DNA of 64,000 bases from Streptomyces clavuligerus (GCF_005519465.1 NZ_CP027859.1:620001-684000), one strand, 5' to 3'. Positions 32,816-41,154 are shown, counted from the first letter of the stretch. Numbers and translations: made by a program. Notes: a model not told the origin generated them from the sequence alone.

Positions 32816-33120
32816 AACTCCTCCTCCAGGCAAGGGAGGCGGGCGTCGTCGAGGAGCGCGGACGGCCGGCGGCGGAGATCCACGACACCATCGCCCAGGG
32901 CATGACCGGCGTCATCGCCCAGCTCCAGGCCGTGTCCGGCACCTCCGACCCGGCGACGGCGCACGCACACATCGACCGCGCCACCGCCCTGGCCCGCCAC
33001 AACCTGGGCGAGGCCACGGTGAAGACGCATCTGACGCACATCTACGGCAGGTCGGGCGCGAAGGACCGGGCCGCGGCGGTCACGATGGGTCACGAGAGGG
33101 GCATCCTCGGCCGGACCTGA
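32816..33120 (+). pseudogene. Fused remnant of histidine kinase and LuxR regulator
   Basis: LLLQAREAGVVEERGRPAAE and IHDTIAQGMTGVIAQLQAV form the phosphoacceptor helix of a NarX/DesK-type kinase. After ATALARHNLGEA the sequence becomes TVKTHLTHIYGRSGAKDRAA, the recognition end of a LuxR/NarL helix-turn-helix. The join falls on LGEA, present in both families (kinase RHNLxEA and regulator LGEATVKTHL). So the kinase ATPase domain and the receiver domain have been deleted between short homologies. The stop is at 33118-33120. Confidence 0.75.
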
Positions 33121-33278
33121 CGGCCGCCGGGACGGATCGGCTCACGGCGTCACGGTGGCGCGCTCCGCTCCGTACCGCCGGGACGAAACGTCAACCGTCG
33201 TCGTGCGCCATCCCCCGCGACGGCTGTTTCCCGCCGACGGCTGTGAGGGGTCCGGGACCGCCGACATAGGCTCCGGAC

Positions 33279-34391
33279 ATGAATCCCCGGATGACACAGC
33301 CCGCCTTCCATATGCCGTTCACCGCCCGGACCAACCCCCATCTGGAGCGGACCCGCCGCTGGCTGAGGCAGTGGGCCCACCGGATCGGGTTGTTGGACCC
33401 CGAGTACACCACCCCCTGGCCCGAGCAGTGGAGCGAACGGAAGTTCGAGGAGGCGGACTTCGCGCTGTGGACGGCGATGACGCACCCCGACATCGACGCG
33501 GACGAACTGAACCTGGTCACCGGCTGGCATGTGGCCCTGTGGTTCGTCGACGATCTCGCCCTCCCGCTGTTCGGGCGGATCGACGACCGCGCCGCCGCCC
33601 AGCGGCAGGTGGACCGTCTGCTGGAGTTCCTGCCGGTCGACGCCCTGCCCCGACCGCTGCTGGTGCCGCGGAACCCGGTGGAGCGGGCGTTCGCCGAGTT
33701 ATGGCCCCGGACGGCGCCCTCGATGACACCGGTCTGGCGGCTGCGCTTCCGGGGTGACGTCGAGCGCTTCCTCAGGGGCGTGCTCCGGGAGATCGACCGG
33801 CCCGCGCACGAGAACGGGGAGGGGGCGGGGGGCCGGGCCGCCGACCCGATCGAGTATGTCCAGGACCGCCGGGAGTTCGGCGGGTTGCCCATGACCAGCA
33901 CGCTCATGGAGCACGGACAGCAGGAGATCCCGGAGCACATCTACCGTCTGCGTTCCTTCCAGAGCGCCCTGCGCGCCTTCGCCGATGTCATCAGCCTGCA
34001 CAACGACATCGTCTCCTACGAGCGCGAGATCGCCGAGGGCACCGTGGACAACAACGGCGTCGAGGTGCTGCGCAGGGCCCTGGGATGCGATCTCCAGCAG
34101 GCGACCACCGCCCTGAACGCCATGCTCACCGGTCGCGTCGACACCCTGCGGCACATGGTCGGCACCGAACTGCCCCGTGTTCTGGGGGACGAGCACCTGC
34201 CCGAGCGGCTCGCCGCCCGGATCACCGGATATCTGGAGACACTGACGACGGCCACCGCCGGGTCCTACGCCTGGCACGATCTGACCGGCCGCTTCCGTCA
34301 GTCCGCCGCCCCCGCGCGGACCCTCGTTCCGCACGGCCCCACCGGCTTCGGCACCTCGGCCGCCCGCCTCGCGCGGACCGCGTCCGGATAG
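33279..34391 (+). CDS. Class I terpene synthase with TTA codon
   Basis: The 370-residue protein has the bacterial sesquiterpene-synthase fold. FHMPFTARTNPHLERTRRW matches the start of geosmin-type enzymes. The Asp-rich motif is WFVDDLALPLF and the NSE triad is NDIVSYEREIAEG, both Mg-diphosphate ligands. The Asp-rich motif lacks the usual third acidic residue. Codon 141 (33699-33701) is TTA, so translation should need the bldA tRNA. The ATG at 33279 follows TAGGCT by six bases, suggesting a leaderless transcript; ATG 33291 is possible. The product cannot be predicted and no tailoring enzyme adjoins. Confidence 0.87.
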   Translation: MNPRMTQPAFHMPFTARTNPHLERTRRWLRQWAHRIGLLDPEYTTPWPEQWSERKFEEADFALWTAMTHPDIDADELNLVTGWHVALWFVDDLALPLFGRIDDRAAAQRQVDRLLEFLPVDALPRPLLVPRNPVERAFAELWPRTAPSMTPVWRLRFRGDVERFLRGVLREIDRPAHENGEGAGGRAADPIEYVQDRREFGGLPMTSTLMEHGQQEIPEHIYRLRSFQSALRAFADVISLHNDIVSYEREIAEGTVDNNGVEVLRRALGCDLQQATTALNAMLTGRVDTLRHMVGTELPRVLGDEHLPERLAARITGYLETLTTATAGSYAWHDLTGRFRQSAAPARTLVPHGPTGFGTSAARLARTASG

Positions 34392-34435
34392 CCGCCCGTG
34401 CCCTCCCGCTGTCGGCGGGCCCTCGTGACCGGTCG

Positions 34436-35272
34436 TCAGCGGCCCCGCCTCACGGCGGCGGTCCGCTGCCGGGACGCCTCGTAGAGGACGGCGGTCGCGG
34501 CGGTCGCCGCGTTCAGGGAGCTGGCCGCGCCGGTCATGGGGATGCCGACCATGGCATCGCACCGTTCCCGCCAGGCGCTGGACAGCCCTGATGTCTCGTT
34601 CCCCACCAGCAGCAGCACCGGCTGGGTGAGGTCGAAGTCGTAGACGTCCGCGTCGCCCTTCTCGTCGGTACCCACCAGGACGAGCGGCAGACCCGCGGCG
34701 CGCTGCCGTTCCACCCAGGTCATGACCTCGTCGGGGGCGGGCACCCGGACGGCGGGCAGGGAGAACAGCGAACCCGTTGTCGCCCGGACGCTCTTCGGGT
34801 CGTACAGATCGGCCGCGTGGCCCGTGACGATCATGCCGTGGGCGCCGAAGGCGTCCGCCGAGCGGATGACGCTGCCGATGTTGCCGGGGCTGGTGGGGCG
34901 GTCGAAGAGCACGCCCAGGAAGTCCGGCCCGACCTCGATCCGGTCCAGGCCGTCCGCGGGCATGCCGACGACGGCGATCAGCTCGGGTGCGCCCTCGGTC
35001 TTCCCGCCCAGGTCGGCGAGCAACTCGGGGGCCAGGGCGAACCGTTCGGCCCTGACGGTGCGCAGCAGTTCGCGTGCCCAGTCGGACAGCTTCCGGCGGT
35101 CGTCGTGGAGCAGCGCGTCGATGGGCCAGCCGTGTTCGACCGCGAGCGAGATCGGCCGTACGCCCTGGACCAGGAACGCGCGGAGGCTGCCCCGTTTCCT
35201 CCGATTGCCGAGCAGGGCCTCCCACTGCTGGAACCGGGCGTTGCGGGAGGTTATCCGCTGCACGGCCGACAT
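34436..35272 (-). CDS. aviRb: AviRb-like 23S rRNA 2'-O-ribose methyltransferase
   Basis: The 278-residue SpoU/TrmH-fold protein has all three knot motifs: DRPTSPGNIGSVIRSADAFG, LLLVGNETSGLS and IPMTGAASSLNAATAATAVL. Its N-terminal RITSRNARFQQWEALLGNRR and EFLV-type domain match AviRb from the avilamycin producer as I recall it. AviRb methylates a uridine ribose in domain V of 23S rRNA and gives orthosomycin resistance. Thiostrepton-type Tsr enzymes share the fold but differ in the N-terminal part. GGAGGACAC precedes ATG 35272. No avilamycin biosynthesis genes are present, so it is resistance without production. Confidence 0.85.
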   Translation of the reverse strand: MSAVQRITSRNARFQQWEALLGNRRKRGSLRAFLVQGVRPISLAVEHGWPIDALLHDDRRKLSDWARELLRTVRAERFALAPELLADLGGKTEGAPELIAVVGMPADGLDRIEVGPDFLGVLFDRPTSPGNIGSVIRSADAFGAHGMIVTGHAADLYDPKSVRATTGSLFSLPAVRVPAPDEVMTWVERQRAAGLPLVLVGTDEKGDADVYDFDLTQPVLLLVGNETSGLSSAWRERCDAMVGIPMTGAASSLNAATAATAVLYEASRQRTAAVRRGR

Positions 35273-35413
35273 GTGTCCTCCAAGGTGAGCCGATAGCCAC
35301 GACGCGTTCCGGCCACAGCCGAAGTCCGTACCGGCGCCGCTCGAAGCCTAGCCGAGCACTCCGGCGGAGCACGTCAAGTGGCCTGTGAGGGAAGGGGGGG
35401 TGACGCGGACCGG

Positions 35414-35509
35414 GGCGGGCGGCGGTGCCGTGTGCGGGGTGTGTCCGGCGCGGGCGGCGGTGCGGCGTGAGGGGTGTGTCCGGCGGGGGCGGCGGCGCCG
35501 TGTGCGGGC
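35414..35509. repeat. 35-bp tandem repeat, about three units
   Basis: Units start at 35414, 35449 and 35484, each with a GGGCGGCGG core and a GGGGTGTGTCCGG end. The array lies downstream of the glycosyltransferase gene. Confidence 0.6.
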
Positions 35510-35542
35510 CGCCGCCCCTGCTGCGTACCTGGTGGGCGGGGG

Positions 35543-36781
35543 TCAGTCCAGCAGGTCCTCGATGAGGTCGGCGGCGCGCGGGGTGCCGCCCTCGGCCCGT
35601 GCCCGGGCGCTCAGCAGTGCCGAGCGACGGGCGACCTCTCCATCGGTGACCAGGTCGTTCAGGGCCGTCCGCAGGGTTTCGGCGGTGGCTTCGGCGGTGT
35701 CGACGCGGCGGGCCACGCCCAGTTCCACGAGCCGGTCGGCGTTCAGGAACTGTTCGGCGGCCTGGGGCACGGCGATCATCGGGACGCCCGCGAGCAGTCC
35801 TTCGCCGCAGCCGCCCATACCGGCGTGGGTGACGAAGGCGTCCGCCTGCTCCAGGATCGCCCGCTGCGGGACCCAGGAGTGGATCTCGACGTTGGCGGGG
35901 ACGGCGCCGAGTTCCCGGGGGTCGGTGTACCTGCCGATCTGGAGGACGACATGCCAGCCGGGCAGATCGCCGTAGGCCGCGAGGCACTGGCGGTAGAACT
36001 CCGGCCGGCGGGTGAACGCCGAGCCCAGGGAGATCAGCAGCACGTTCTCGGCGTCCGCCGGGCGGGTCCAGCCCGCGCCGCCGCCCGCGGTGCCCTCCCA
36101 GACGCCGTCGGCCGTCACATGCCCCGCGGTGTCCGCCGCCGCCTCGAAGCAGGGGCCGACGAAGGTCACCGTGTCGGTGTCGACCCGGTCGGCGTGCGGC
36201 TGCATCGCCCGGGTGATCAGGGCCAGGGCCCGCGACGGACGGCCGGGGAAGGCGTCCGGGTCGGTGGTGGACGCCCCGCAGTCGGCGAGCCACCGGGCGA
36301 ACCTGGCCCGGTGGGCGTCGGCGCCCGGCAGCCGCCGGAGCGGGGCCGCCACCTCCTGGTCGTAGCCGTCCCAGGCCACGAACGTCGGGGACAGTTGCAG
36401 CAGGGGCCGGTCCTGCGTCTCGGCGAGGGCGCGCGCGGCGTAGCCGCCGATGTCGTACAGATACAGGTCCGCCGGGTCGTCCCGGTAGGCGGCCCGCAGT
36501 TGGGGCAGTGCCCGGACGGCGTTGTCGAGGAAGAGATCCATCACGGCGACGGGGTCCTCGGGCCAGTTGTTGTCGGCGACCGGCAGTACGGAGACGCACT
36601 CGACGAACTCGGCGCCGGTGGGCGCGATCAGCCCGGCCACCGCCGGGTCGTTGGCGTAGCTGACCCGGTGGCCGCGGGCCACCAGCTCGCGGATGACCGC
36701 GAGGCCCGGCAGGACATGGCTGACGGCGGGGATGCCGACCATCGCGATATGGGCACGGCGACGGGAACGGGAACGGGACAT
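35543..36781 (-). CDS. mgt: Macrolide glycosyltransferase (OleD/Mgt type)
   Basis: The 412-residue GT1-family enzyme closely follows the OleD/OleI/Mgt sequence. VIRELVARGHRVSYA, DLYLYDIGGYAARALA (catalytic-type Asp), RALALITRAMQPHADRVD, LLISLGSAFTRRPEFYRQCL and HSWVPQRAILEQADAFVTHA (UDP-sugar site) are conserved. The catalytic His lies in SHVLPGL (His22), where OleD has GHVNPSL. These enzymes inactivate macrolides by adding glucose to desosamine. It sits between an rRNA methyltransferase and a Vat-type acetylase. A leader ORF and alternative stems upstream suggest induction by the drug. Confidence 0.9.
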   Translation of the reverse strand: MSRSRSRRRAHIAMVGIPAVSHVLPGLAVIRELVARGHRVSYANDPAVAGLIAPTGAEFVECVSVLPVADNNWPEDPVAVMDLFLDNAVRALPQLRAAYRDDPADLYLYDIGGYAARALAETQDRPLLQLSPTFVAWDGYDQEVAAPLRRLPGADAHRARFARWLADCGASTTDPDAFPGRPSRALALITRAMQPHADRVDTDTVTFVGPCFEAAADTAGHVTADGVWEGTAGGGAGWTRPADAENVLLISLGSAFTRRPEFYRQCLAAYGDLPGWHVVLQIGRYTDPRELGAVPANVEIHSWVPQRAILEQADAFVTHAGMGGCGEGLLAGVPMIAVPQAAEQFLNADRLVELGVARRVDTAEATAETLRTALNDLVTDGEVARRSALLSARARAEGGTPRAADLIEDLLD

Positions 36782-36966
36782 GGTCGATCAACTCACTTCG
36801 GCTCTGCGGCGAAAAGGGGACACGGCGGACCGGTGCGCCGCGCCCGGCTCCGCGAGAGCCGTGGACGCGGTCCGTGCACCGGGGTCCGCGGGAGGCGGGG
36901 CGCTGCCCCGGCCGTGTCAGCCGTAGAGCTGGTGGAAGATGAACATGTCCGGGACCCTAACCGCCC
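36782..36966 (-). promoter_or_regulatory. Promoter and attenuator-like leader of the mgt gene
   Basis: TAGGGT lies seven bases before the ATG of a 9-codon ORF, as in leaderless Streptomyces promoters. The leader can form two stems. 36876-36889 pairs with 36825-36836 (12 pairs with a 2-base bulge). 36850-36860 pairs with 36800-36809 (10 pairs, one bulge), ending just before the mgt ribosome site. The stems are nested or compete, as in macrolide-inducible leaders. Confidence 0.5.
36917..36946 (-). CDS. Leader peptide MFIFHQLYG upstream of mgt
   Basis: The 9-codon ORF starts exactly seven bases after a TAGGGT -10 box and ends 135 bases before the glycosyltransferase start. The Phe-Ile-Phe stretch recalls the hydrophobic stalling motifs of Erm leader peptides. 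No ribosome site precedes it, which fits a leaderless message. A regulatory, macrolide-sensing role is inferred. Confidence 0.5.
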   Translation of the reverse strand: MFIFHQLYG

Positions 36967-37076
36967 CCGGGCCCCGGGGCATCCCCTTTTCCGTCGGCGG
37001 CTGTACGGGCGCCGCCCGCGCGGGGCGTCCCGGTACGGGGGTCACCCCCGCACGGGGCGTCGTCCCGGTACGGGTG

Positions 37077-37727
37077 TCATCCGCGCGGGGCGGCCGGGGC
37101 CGCGGCCTCCAGTTCGTCGATGCTGCCCGACATGATCGTCCGTACCTGGTCGGTGATGTGCTCCGCGGGCCAGTCCCACCAGGCCACGGCGAGCAGCCGG
37201 GCGACGTCCTCCGCGCTGTACCGGGTCCGGATGAGCCGGGCCGGGTTGCCGCCGACGATCCCGTAGTCGGGCACGTCCGAGGTGACCACGGAGCCGGTGC
37301 CGATGATCGCGCCGTGGCCGATCCGCACGCCGGGCAGGACCGTCGTGCCGTGGCCGAACCAGACGTCGTTGCCGACGACGGTGTCCCCTCGGCCGGGCAG
37401 GCCGGTGAGCAGGTCGAAGTGGTCCGACCAGGAGCCGCCCATGGCGGGGAAGGGGAAGGTGGAGGGGCCGTCCATCCGGTGGTTGGCACCGTTCATGATG
37501 AACCGGACCCCGGTGCCCAGCGCGCAGAACTTGCCGATGATCAGCTTCTCGGGCCCGTAGTGGTAGAGCACATTGCGGGTCTCGAACGCGGTCGGGTCGT
37601 CCGGGTCGTCGTAGTAGGAGTACTCCCCGACCTCGATCAGCGGGGAGGTCACCAGCGGTCTGAGCAGCACCACCCGCGGTTGCTCGGGCATGGGGTGCAG
37701 GGCCGTCGGGTCGGCGGGCACAGGCAT
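37077..37727 (-). CDS. Vat-type streptogramin A (xenobiotic) acetyltransferase
   Basis: The 216-residue protein has the length and left-handed beta-helix pattern of the XAT family. ANHRMDGPSTFPF carries the catalytic His as in Vat proteins. IGNDVWFGHGTTVLPGVRIGHGA-type hexapeptide repeats (GNDVWFGHGTTVLPG, IGHGAIIGTG) and the VGGNPARLIRTRYS tail are also typical. ATG 37727 follows AGGGAAACG; longer in-frame extensions run through a microsatellite and are unlikely. Family members acetylate group A streptogramins, and some chloramphenicol. It is the third resistance-like gene in a row on this strand. Confidence 0.87.
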   Translation of the reverse strand: MPVPADPTALHPMPEQPRVVLLRPLVTSPLIEVGEYSYYDDPDDPTAFETRNVLYHYGPEKLIIGKFCALGTGVRFIMNGANHRMDGPSTFPFPAMGGSWSDHFDLLTGLPGRGDTVVGNDVWFGHGTTVLPGVRIGHGAIIGTGSVVTSDVPDYGIVGGNPARLIRTRYSAEDVARLLAVAWWDWPAEHITDQVRTIMSGSIDELEAAAPAAPRG

Positions 37728-38139
37728 GGGGCGTTTCCCTCGTTTCCTCGTCGCTGTCCGGCACCGGGCCCGGTCCGCTCCGGGTCCGGTGTCCGGTGTC
37801 CGGTCCAGTCCGCTCCGGGTCCGGGTCCGGTCCGCTCCGGGTCCGGGTCCGGTCCGGTCCGGTCCGGTCCGGTCCGGTCCGGTCCGGTCCGGTCCATGAT
37901 CGTCGCACTGCGCCCTCCGGGTACAGGCGTTTTCACCGGACCGCCGACCGGGGCGGCCCCCTGCCCCGCGTCCCGGTGTCCGCGCGCCGATACCCGCGCC
38001 GGGGCGCGGTCCCCGAGGGCCGGAACAGGCCCGTGCGCTCGCCGGATCAGGTGAGTTCCAAGCGGATGACTTTTGGTGTGCCCATGTCATAGGGCATGGT
38101 CTCATCAGCGGGTTCTCCCCACCGTTGAGAGGGACACGC
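37728..38139. other. Divergent intergenic region between acetyltransferase and lanL
   Basis: This 412-base stretch carries promoters for both genes, the GGTCC microsatellite and, around it (from 37774), degenerate GGGTCC/GGTGTCC repeats. No gene is supported here. Confidence 0.5.
37846..37895. repeat. GGTCC pentanucleotide microsatellite, 10 perfect units
   Basis: Ten uninterrupted GGTCC units lie 119 bases upstream of the acetyltransferase start, flanked by imperfect copies from 37774. Five-base repeats slip easily and are rare at this length in Streptomyces. Confidence 0.9.
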
Positions 38140-40905
38140 ATGACAAGCGACACCACCGAAGCCGAGTTGGAAGACCTTCTTCGACAGGCGCTGGACACCA
38201 CGGGCACGGGCGCGAGCTGGACGACCGAAACGGACGAGATGTGGTGCCAGGTCACGCCCCGGTCCGGGAACCGGCGCGCACAGGGGTGGAAACTGCACGT
38301 GTCCGCCACGGTCACCTCCGCGCCGACGGTCCTCGCCCGAGCCCTGGACGTCCTGCTGCGGGAGAAGTCCGCGTTCAAGTTCGCCCGCTCGCTCGACCAG
38401 GTCGGCACACTCAACTCCCGCGCCACCCCCCGGGGGAACTCGGGCAAGTTCATCACCGTCTACCCCTGTTCGGACACCGGAGCGGCCCGGCTGGCACAGG
38501 AGCTGCACCGGGTCACGGCAGGGCTGCCGGGACCCCGCATCCTGTCCGACCAGCCCTACGCCGTACGCAGCCTGGTGCACTACCGCTACGGGTCCTTCGT
38601 CGGCCGGCGGCGGCTGTCGGAACAGGGCCTGCTGGTGTGGTTCATCGAGGACCCCGACGGCAATCCCGTCGAGGACAAGCGCACCGGCCAGTACTCCCCG
38701 CCGTCCTGGGCGGTCTCCCCGTTCCCCGCCCTCGTGCCCGCCCCGCCGCGCCCGGCGGACGCCGCGAGCGGCCCGGTGCTGCTCGGCGGTCGCTTCTCGG
38801 TACGGGAGGCGATCCGGCACACCAACAAGGGCGGTGTCTACCGGGGCACGGACGTCCACACGGGCGCCCCTGTGGTGATCAAGGAGACCCGGCCGCATGT
38901 GGAGGCCGACGCCTCCGGCGGCGATGTCCGCGACTGGCTGCGTGCCGAGGCCCGCACGCTGGAGAAGCTCAGGGGCACCGGGCTGGCTCCGGAGCCGCTG
39001 GCGCTCTTCGAGCACGGCGGGCATCTGTTCCTGGCGCAGGAGGAGGTGCCGGGCGTCCCGCTGCGCACCTGGGTCGCCGAGCACTTCCGCGACGCCGGGG
39101 GCGAGCGGTACGGCGCCGACGCGCCGGAGCAGGCCGTACGGCTGGTGGAGCTGGTCGCGGCGGCCCATGCCCACGGCTGTGTCCTGCGGGACTTCACCCC
39201 GGGCAATGTCATGGTCCGCCCGGACGGCGAACTGCGCCTCATCGATCTGGAACTCGCCGCTCTGACGGATGGAACGGCCCTGCCGACCCGGGTGGGCACA
39301 CCCTGTTTCAGCGCCCCCGAACGCCTGGTCGACGCCCCCGTCTCGCCGACGGCCGACTACTACAGCCTCGGCGCCACCATCTGTTTCGTCCTGGCCGGGA
39401 AGGTGCCGAACCTGCTGCCCGAGAAGCCCGCCGACCGCAGCGCGGAGCGGCGGCTCGCCGACTGGCTGGCCGCGTGTACCGGGCCGCTCCGGCTGCCGGA
39501 CGCGGTGGTGGACATGGTCCTCGGACTGATGAGGGACGATCCCGCAGAGCGCTGGGACCCGGGCCGGGCCCGCGCGGCCCTGCGCGAGGCGTACCCGGCG
39601 CGGGACGGCGAAGGGCAGGATCACGGACCGCCGCATCGCGCGGCGCCGGAGCACGGAGCGCCGTCGCCCAGTACACCCGTCCCCGGCACACCCGTCCGCC
39701 AAGCGCCCGTCCGCCAAGCGCCCTTCCACGAGGTGCGGGACGACGAGCTGCGGGACACCATCGCCGGGATCGTGGACCACCTCGTCGACTCGATGACCCC
39801 GGAGGACGACCGGCGGCTGTGGCCCGTGTCCACCATGGCGGGGGAGACCGACCCCTGTACCGTGCAGCAGGGCGCGGCCGGTGTCCTGGCCGTCCTGACG
39901 CGGTACGGCGAACTCACCGGAGATCCCCGCCTGCCCGACCTGATCTCCACCGCGGGCCACTGGATCGCGGACCGCACCGACACCCGTTCCGTCCGCCCCG
40001 GGCTGCACTTCGGCGGCCGGGGAACCGCCTGGGCCCTGTACGACGCCGGACGGGCCGTCGGCGACCGGGGGCTCGTCGAACACGCGCTGGCCCTGGCGCT
40101 GGCACCGCAGCACGCCACACCCAGCCATGACATCACCCACGGCACCGCGGGCAGCGGACTCGCCGCCCTCCATCTCTGGTCCCGCACCGGCGATCCGCGC
40201 CTCGCCGAACGGGTCGTCGACGCGGCCGGCCGGCTGGCCGCCGCCGCGCAGCACGGCCCGTTCGGGGTGAGCTGGCCGGTTCCCGCCGAAGCCGTCTCCG
40301 AGGAGACCGGCAAGCGCTATCTCGGCTTCGCCCACGGGCTCGCGGGCATCGGCTGCTTCCTCCTCGGCGCCTCGGCCCTCTCGGGCTGCGGCGAACACCG
40401 GGAGCTGGCCGTGCGGGCCGGGGAGCACCTGCTCTCGGAGGTGGTCCTCGTCGGTGGGGAGGCCCAGTGGCCCACGCAGGCCGGGGACGCGCCCACGGCT
40501 GCGTACTGGTGCCACGGCACGGCGGGCATCGGCGCCTTCCTCATCCGGCTGTGGCAGGTCACCGGCGACGACAGATTCGGTGACCTCGCCCGCCGCGGGA
40601 CGCGCGCCGTCACGGAACGCGCCTCCCGCGCCCCTGTCAGCCAGTGCCACGGCCTGGCGGGCAACGGCGACTTCCTGCTGGACGTCGCCGACGCCACGGG
40701 CGAGCCCGTCCACCGCGCCAGGGCCGGGCAGCTCGCCCGCCTCATTCTCGCCGAACGAGCCCACCGCGACGGCCATGTCGTCTTCCCCAACGAGTACGGG
40801 GAGACATCGACGGGCTGGAGCGACGGGGCCGCCGGAATCCTGGCCTTCCTGCTCAGGTTCCGCCACGCAGACCCCCGGCACTGGATGGTCCAGTTGCCGG
40901 TTTGA
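38140..40905 (+). CDS. lanL: Class IV lanthipeptide synthetase LanL (VenL-like)
   Basis: The 921-residue enzyme starts at ATG 38140 (GAGAGGGA), five codons into the longest frame. Residues about 1-200 form the phospho-Ser/Thr lyase domain. A Ser/Thr kinase domain (about 210-490) has VVIKE, CVLRDFTPGN and LIDLE. The LanC-like cyclase (about 530-921) has ITHGTAGSG, YWCHGTAGIG and SQCHGLAGNG. The zinc ligands Cys791, Cys836 and His837 are intact, which separates class IV LanL from class III LanKC. It dehydrates and cyclises the peptide encoded 44 bases downstream. Confidence 0.95.
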   Translation: MTSDTTEAELEDLLRQALDTTGTGASWTTETDEMWCQVTPRSGNRRAQGWKLHVSATVTSAPTVLARALDVLLREKSAFKFARSLDQVGTLNSRATPRGNSGKFITVYPCSDTGAARLAQELHRVTAGLPGPRILSDQPYAVRSLVHYRYGSFVGRRRLSEQGLLVWFIEDPDGNPVEDKRTGQYSPPSWAVSPFPALVPAPPRPADAASGPVLLGGRFSVREAIRHTNKGGVYRGTDVHTGAPVVIKETRPHVEADASGGDVRDWLRAEARTLEKLRGTGLAPEPLALFEHGGHLFLAQEEVPGVPLRTWVAEHFRDAGGERYGADAPEQAVRLVELVAAAHAHGCVLRDFTPGNVMVRPDGELRLIDLELAALTDGTALPTRVGTPCFSAPERLVDAPVSPTADYYSLGATICFVLAGKVPNLLPEKPADRSAERRLADWLAACTGPLRLPDAVVDMVLGLMRDDPAERWDPGRARAALREAYPARDGEGQDHGPPHRAAPEHGAPSPSTPVPGTPVRQAPVRQAPFHEVRDDELRDTIAGIVDHLVDSMTPEDDRRLWPVSTMAGETDPCTVQQGAAGVLAVLTRYGELTGDPRLPDLISTAGHWIADRTDTRSVRPGLHFGGRGTAWALYDAGRAVGDRGLVEHALALALAPQHATPSHDITHGTAGSGLAALHLWSRTGDPRLAERVVDAAGRLAAAAQHGPFGVSWPVPAEAVSEETGKRYLGFAHGLAGIGCFLLGASALSGCGEHRELAVRAGEHLLSEVVLVGGEAQWPTQAGDAPTAAYWCHGTAGIGAFLIRLWQVTGDDRFGDLARRGTRAVTERASRAPVSQCHGLAGNGDFLLDVADATGEPVHRARAGQLARLILAERAHRDGHVVFPNEYGETSTGWSDGAAGILAFLLRFRHADPRHWMVQLPV

Positions 40906-40949
40906 GCGGCGGGAATCCCTGCCGCTCGTATCAAGAGAAGGAGAGAACC

Positions 40950-41102
40950 ATGGAGAACCACGACCTCGACCTGCTGGCCCGCCTGCACGCCCTGCCGGAG
41001 ACGGACCCGGTCGGTGTCGACGGCGAGGCGTTCGCCAACACCTGCGCCTGCGTCGGTCTGCTGACCCTCCTCAACAGCGTCTGCATCGGCATCACCTGCT
41101 GA
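40950..41102 (+). CDS. lanA: Class IV lanthipeptide precursor (VenA-like)
   Basis: The 50-residue peptide begins MENHDLDLLARLHALPETDP, the leader of venezuelin-type precursors, behind AAGGAG. The core after about residue 26 holds Thr31, Thr39, Ser43 and Thr49 and Cys32, 34, 45 and 50, enough for four thioether rings. It ends NSVCIGITC. Compared with VenA as I recall it, the core differs by a few residues (Ser for Thr, Thr for Ser) and lacks the terminal Ala. It is the substrate of LanL and the presumed cargo of LanT/LanH. Confidence 0.95.
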   Translation: MENHDLDLLARLHALPETDPVGVDGEAFANTCACVGLLTLLNSVCIGITC

Positions 41103-41111
41103 AGGTAGACA

Positions 41112-41154
41112 CCATCCGGTCGGCAGCTCCCCTGGACAGCCGCCGGCCGGATGG
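41112..41154 (+). terminator. Partial terminator hairpin after lanA
   Basis: A 16-base stem (41112-41127 with 41139-41154; 14 perfect pairs, one G-U, one mismatch) lies ten bases after the lanA stop. It would let precursor RNA exceed transporter RNA. Confidence 0.7.

Noticed and set aside
34436..35272. Thiostrepton-resistance (Tsr) methyltransferase
   Set aside because: The knot motifs are shared, but the N-terminal part follows AviRb rather than Tsr.
33699..36791. Leftward ORF of 1,030 codons spanning the terpene synthase end, methyltransferase and glycosyltransferase
   Set aside because: The frame differs from the real leftward genes and yields Arg/Pro/Gly-rich low-complexity sequence only.
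37774..37895. CRISPR-like array
   Set aside because: The units are 5-6 bases with no spacers, so it is a microsatellite. No cas genes are present.
37728..38456. N-terminal extension of the acetyltransferase through the GGTCC repeat
   Set aside because: Vat proteins are about 210-220 residues. The ATG at 37727 has a good ribosome site, and the extension is only TGPDR-type repeats.
38047..40881. Leftward 944-codon ORF opposite lanL
   Set aside because: It is a shadow of the lanthipeptide synthetase gene. It has no ribosome site and no protein-like pattern.
38140..40905. Class III (LanKC) synthetase
   Set aside because: Class III cyclase domains lack the zinc ligands. Here Cys791, Cys836 and His837 are present, and the precursor is VenA-like.
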